A stretch of DNA of 64,000 nt from Mesorhizobium neociceri. GTDB lineage: Bacteria > Pseudomonadota > Alphaproteobacteria > Rhizobiales > Rhizobiaceae. The translations under genes were made by a program, and so were the position numbers. Below are positions 61,262-64,000 of the stretch, piece after piece. Below the pieces are notes generated by a model. That model had not been told where the DNA came from and made no database searches. It saw only the letters and a program-made list of their open reading frames with translations. The stretch spans positions 122,327 to 186,326 of the forward strand of contig NZ_JACDTY010000014.1 in the NCBI RefSeq assembly GCF_013520985.1, given 5' to 3'. Position 1 is the first letter of the stretch. Each line of letters opens with the position of its first letter.

Positions 61262-62332
61262 ATGCATGGATTGCCAAAAGAAGTCGGAAATTGGATTTTC
61301 AATTTCTTCTATGAAGGGCGCTCTGTCGCATATCTGAAAATCGACGCCCAGTTTTGCGTAGCTGCGAAGGGCGGTAATGTTGAACATCACGGACTCTCAT
61401 CGCTTCGCATTGGCAAGCCTGTTGCCGAGCAGCTTGAGTTCATGGAAGGTTTTCTGCCTTGCCCGGAGCTTCCGTTTCATATCCCCATGGTCGAACTGCC
61501 CAGCGGGCGTGTCGCGGACCTTCATTTTTTTGCTGACAACGACTGCGTGTGGCTGGTCTTTCTTGACGCCTCCGCCGAACGCGACAACAGGCAGCGGCTT
61601 CAACAGAAGGCTTACGAAATGACCCTCCTGCAAGAGAGGGAGCGTCAACTCAACGAGAAATTACAATCGGCGAACGAGGCGTTGAGGAAGAGCCAGGAGG
61701 GATTGGCGCGTGAATACCAGCGCGCCGAAGCCCTGCTCCTCAACATTCTTCCGGCGTCGATCGCGGAGCGGTTAAAAGCGCACAAGAAAATTGCTGACAA
61801 CCACGCGGAGGTGAGTGTGCTTTTTGCCGACATCGTCGGTTTTACGGAAAGAGCGCGGAGCGTCGGAGCCGTGACGACGCTCGCTATTTTGAATTACTTC
61901 TTCAAGGCGGCGGATCGGCTTTCCGAACGATACGGCTGCGAAAAGATCAAGACAATCGGCGATTGTGTGATGGTGGTCGCCGGCCTGCCCACCGCGCGAT
62001 CCGATCATGCAGGAGCCCTCGCGCGCTATGCAATTGAGCTGCGCAAGGCGGTCAAGCGCGAACGCTTCGCAGGAGAGCCGATAAGACTCAGAATTGGAAT
62101 TCACTCAGGACCAATCGTCGCCGGCGTCATAGGCAAGAGGCGGTTCGCTTATGACCTGTGGGGCGAGACCGTTAATCTCGCCTCACGTATTCAAACGTCC
62201 GCGGAGCCAGATGAAATCCGTATTTCGGACGCAACGCACCAACTGCTTGGACCAAAGTTTGCTTTCGACCCACTCGGGGAAACGGAATTGCGCGGCACAG
62301 GTCGTGTGCGAATGTGGCGGCTCCCGCCCTGA
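61262..62332 (+). CDS. Class III adenylate/guanylate cyclase
   Basis: 356 residues, starting 3 bases after the GTPase stop. An N-terminal sensor-like domain (about 1-112, possibly PAS) leads to a coiled coil (about 113-160) and a catalytic domain (about 175-345): SVLFADIVGFTERA (first metal Asp), KIKTIGDCVMVVAG (Lys and second Asp), RIGIHSGPIVAGVIG and YDLWGETVNLASR. The Lys and Asp at the base-recognition positions favour ATP and therefore cAMP. Homodimerisation is expected. It probably receives input from the GTPase or envelope protein, which is inferred. Confidence 0.93.
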   Translation: MHGLPKEVGNWIFNFFYEGRSVAYLKIDAQFCVAAKGGNVEHHGLSSLRIGKPVAEQLEFMEGFLPCPELPFHIPMVELPSGRVADLHFFADNDCVWLVFLDASAERDNRQRLQQKAYEMTLLQERERQLNEKLQSANEALRKSQEGLAREYQRAEALLLNILPASIAERLKAHKKIADNHAEVSVLFADIVGFTERARSVGAVTTLAILNYFFKAADRLSERYGCEKIKTIGDCVMVVAGLPTARSDHAGALARYAIELRKAVKRERFAGEPIRLRIGIHSGPIVAGVIGKRRFAYDLWGETVNLASRIQTSAEPDEIRISDATHQLLGPKFAFDPLGETELRGTGRVRMWRLPP

Positions 62333-62467
62333 TTTGCCGCTTGGCGGTGACGACCCTGGAGCACATTGCGTCTCAAGCCAGCCCGACCGCGCCGTCCGCC
62401 AGCATCTGCCCCGATAGGCCCAACGCAGCTTGTATGATTCCAAGCTAATATATGCTACCCCTGCGTC

Positions 62468-63058
62468 ATGCGCGGACTGCTGGCACTTGGAATGCTGGTA
62501 TTGGCGGCTACAACTGCAGCCGCAGGTGAGCAATTGTTCGACTCCATCGCCGCCGGCGACAAGGGTGCCGTGGAGCAAGCCCTGGCAGGCGGTGCCGACG
62601 TCGACAGCCGGGCACGCGACCAGGCAACCCTCCTCATCGCTGCAGCGCTCGACAACCAGCCGGAAATCGCCGAATTCCTGGTGAGCAAGGGCGCCGACGT
62701 CATGGCGCGTAACTCGGGCGGCTTCACCCCGCTTCATGCGGCGGCCTTCTCGGGCAGCCTGCCGATCGCCAAGCTGTTGCTGGAAAAAGGCGCGGTGCTC
62801 GACGATGCCGCCAACAAGGCGGGTGCAACGCCGTTGCTGGTGGCCGGCGAGGAAAACCACGTTGAACTGGCCGAATTCCTTATCGCGAAAGGTGCCGATG
62901 TGAACCATCCCGAGGGTCATGGCTACATGCCGACAACGCGCGCATTCTGGAAGGGCAACACGGATATCTTACGACTGTTCAAACGCCATGGTGCTACCTG
63001 CCAAGCCAAAATCCTTGGCGAGGCGAACGCGGCGAAGTGCGCCGAGATCCACGATTAA
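62468..63058 (+). CDS. Secreted ankyrin-repeat protein
   Basis: 196 residues with a Sec signal (about 1-19, TTAAAG) and four to five ankyrin repeats (GDKGAVEQALAGGADVD; QPEIAEFLVSKGADV; GGFTPLHAAAFSGSLPIAKLLL; NHVELAEFLIAKGADVN). Two Cys near the C-terminus (TCQAK, AKCAE) could form a disulfide. It ends 12 bases before the YHS-protein gene. The periplasmic ankyrin-YHS pair suggests a metal- or redox-related role, but no function is known. Confidence 0.9.
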   Translation: MRGLLALGMLVLAATTAAAGEQLFDSIAAGDKGAVEQALAGGADVDSRARDQATLLIAAALDNQPEIAEFLVSKGADVMARNSGGFTPLHAAAFSGSLPIAKLLLEKGAVLDDAANKAGATPLLVAGEENHVELAEFLIAKGADVNHPEGHGYMPTTRAFWKGNTDILRLFKRHGATCQAKILGEANAAKCAEIHD

Positions 63059-63070
63059 CGGAGGATGCAG

Positions 63071-63574
63071 ATGAGCACGATGATCAAGTCACGACTGGTT
63101 CGGAATTTGGGGGCGGCTGCCCTGGTCGCGGTAGCTGCGGTCGCCGGCGCGGGATCGGCCTGGGCCGACGATTCGGTAAACACCGGCTATTTCGGCGGTG
63201 TGGCGATCATGGGCTACGACACGGTCGCTTACTTCACTGACGGCAAGGCCGTGAAGGGCTCCGAAGAATTCACTTATGAATGGCTGGGGACACCTTGGCA
63301 TTTCGCCAGCAAGAAACACCAGGAAATGTTCATGAGCGAACCGGTCAAGTACGCTCCTCAATATGGCGGCTACTGTGCCGGCGAAGTCGTGGGCGGAGGG
63401 GTCACGGTCAATGTCGATCCGGAAGCATTCAAGATTATCGACGGCAAACTCTACCTGATCTACGACGTACGCAATGCGGACGATTTCGCCGCGCATGCGG
63501 CTGAAGAAATACCGAGAGCCGATGCCAACTGGCCGAAGGTCGCGGCCAATTTGGAGCTCGACAAGTATCACTGA
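63071..63574 (+). CDS. Secreted YHS-domain protein
   Basis: 167 residues from the ATG at 63071, 7 bases after GGAGG; an ATG at 63065 overlaps that site. A Sec signal ends at GSAWAD (about residue 32). The YHS fold appears as GYDTVAYFTDGKAVKGSEEFTYEWLGTPWHFASKKHQEMF, then YAPQYGGYCAGEV. YHS domains often bind metal or accompany metal transport. It is probably co-transcribed with the ankyrin gene. Confidence 0.9.
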   Translation: MSTMIKSRLVRNLGAAALVAVAAVAGAGSAWADDSVNTGYFGGVAIMGYDTVAYFTDGKAVKGSEEFTYEWLGTPWHFASKKHQEMFMSEPVKYAPQYGGYCAGEVVGGGVTVNVDPEAFKIIDGKLYLIYDVRNADDFAAHAAEEIPRADANWPKVAANLELDKYH

Positions 63575-63586
63575 GACCAGGTTCGC

Positions 63587-63997
63587 CTACTGGACGACCG
63601 TGAAGTGAAACACCTTGCTTGTATTGGCATAGGAGTAGCCTTTGCCGGCAGTGTCGTTGCGTCTGTAGACGGGACCGCAGTCGGGACGCCCGAACAGGTT
63701 CTCGCTCTGCTCGCACAAGAGATCGCCATCGACGTAGACGGTTTCGGTGACCAGCCGCGTCGTCGAGCGGAAAGCCGCCTTGCCGTCGCTCCCGATCTGA
63801 AGGAAGGCTGGTTGGAGACCGGGTTCGATCTGGCCTTGCAGTGTATGGCCAATGACGAGGGACGCGATCTCAGCGCCCTTCAACCGGTCGCGTTCGTCCG
63901 GGGTAAAGCCGAAGCGCCATTGGGGTAGGCCTGCCTGGCGCAGTGCGTTGACGAGGATCGCCAGATCCTGCGGGTTCCGGAAATGTGCATGAGTCAT
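63587..63997 (-). CDS. Unassigned protein, possibly cut by the window edge
   Basis: 136 codons from an ATG three bases before the window end; the frame is still open at the edge, so the true start may lie outside. The sequence (QDLAILVNALRQAGLPQWRFG, RDRLKGAEIASLVIGHTLQG, RSTTRLVTETVYVDGDLLCEQSENLFGRPDCGPVYRR) is protein-like with two Cys, but matches no family I recognise. It is convergent with the YHS-protein gene, 12 bases apart. Confidence 0.6.
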   Translation of the reverse strand: MTHAHFRNPQDLAILVNALRQAGLPQWRFGFTPDERDRLKGAEIASLVIGHTLQGQIEPGLQPAFLQIGSDGKAAFRSTTRLVTETVYVDGDLLCEQSENLFGRPDCGPVYRRNDTAGKGYSYANTSKVFHFTVVQ

Positions 63998-64000
63998 CTC

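Overview
The window looks like chromosome from an alphaproteobacterium of the Rhizobiales, most likely Mesorhizobium or a close relative. The reasons are high G+C coding sequence, palindromic intergenic repeats of the rhizobial type (4805, 6925, 7737, 17011, 20436), a LigD with the order phosphoesterase-ligase-polymerase next to Ku, and many ABC sugar-uptake operons. The species is inferred from gene content and repeats, not from a marker gene. No rRNA, tRNA, CRISPR array or transposase was recognised.

Layout. 0.1-2.1 kb: an aldo/keto reductase, the two broken ends of a divergent SDR/AraC pair, a 28-codon peptide gene resembling rhizobial RiPP-like precursors, and a small hypothetical gene. 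2.1-8.7 kb: DNA repair, with ligD, ku, a BRCT-like/TPR gene whose start overlaps the ku stop, a hydrolase and xthA. 8.8-12.5 kb: a WD40 and a Sel1-repeat protein. 12.7-17.0 kb: a secreted alkaline phosphatase and a LolD/FtsX-type ABC exporter with a Tat-exported partner. 17.3-20.4 kb: an amidase, a cysteine hydrolase and a GFA-family protein. 20.7-25.4 kb: a LacI-controlled CUT2 sugar ABC operon.

25.5-31.0 kb is an accessory island of visibly lower G+C. A leftward operon of four genes with overlapping or abutting ends encodes a small Gly/Ser-rich protein starting Met-Gly-Ser-Ser, a PfkB kinase-nucleoside deoxyribosyltransferase fusion, a QueC-like enzyme and an OGG-like glycosylase that keeps the catalytic Lys and Asp. 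A divergent pair encodes a dGTPase-like HD enzyme and a nucleotidyltransferase. QueC-like and OGG-like proteins are known accessory genes of type IV CBASS, and a QueC-like protein is part of the Qat defence system. No CD-NTase, TGT-like, QatA or QatD gene is visible here. This is the best candidate in the window for an undescribed (probably anti-phage) nucleotide-based system.

31.2-41.6 kb is a mixed region: OsmC, a flavoprotein, an ankyrin-cytochrome c fusion, a methanethiol oxidase-ferredoxin-CoA-binding operon, a GNAT enzyme, an outer-membrane barrel, an MscS remnant and several decayed or duplicated pieces. 41.8-50.1 kb is a complete carbohydrate uptake and catabolism cluster (binding protein, two permeases, ATPase, two SDRs, a TIM-barrel isomerase) facing a divergent ROK regulator. 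50.2-55.3 kb holds a VOC protein, a Tat-exported epoxide hydrolase and a large winged-helix/NTPase/TPR regulator.

55.6-64 kb holds a zinc-protease-like lipoprotein, a small gene whose decayed copy lies at 37.2 kb, and a compact operon joining a coiled-coil protein, a membrane OmpA protein with three near-identical 136-residue repeats, a Ras-like GTPase and a class III nucleotide cyclase. It ends with a secreted ankyrin protein, a YHS-domain protein and one unassigned ORF at the edge.
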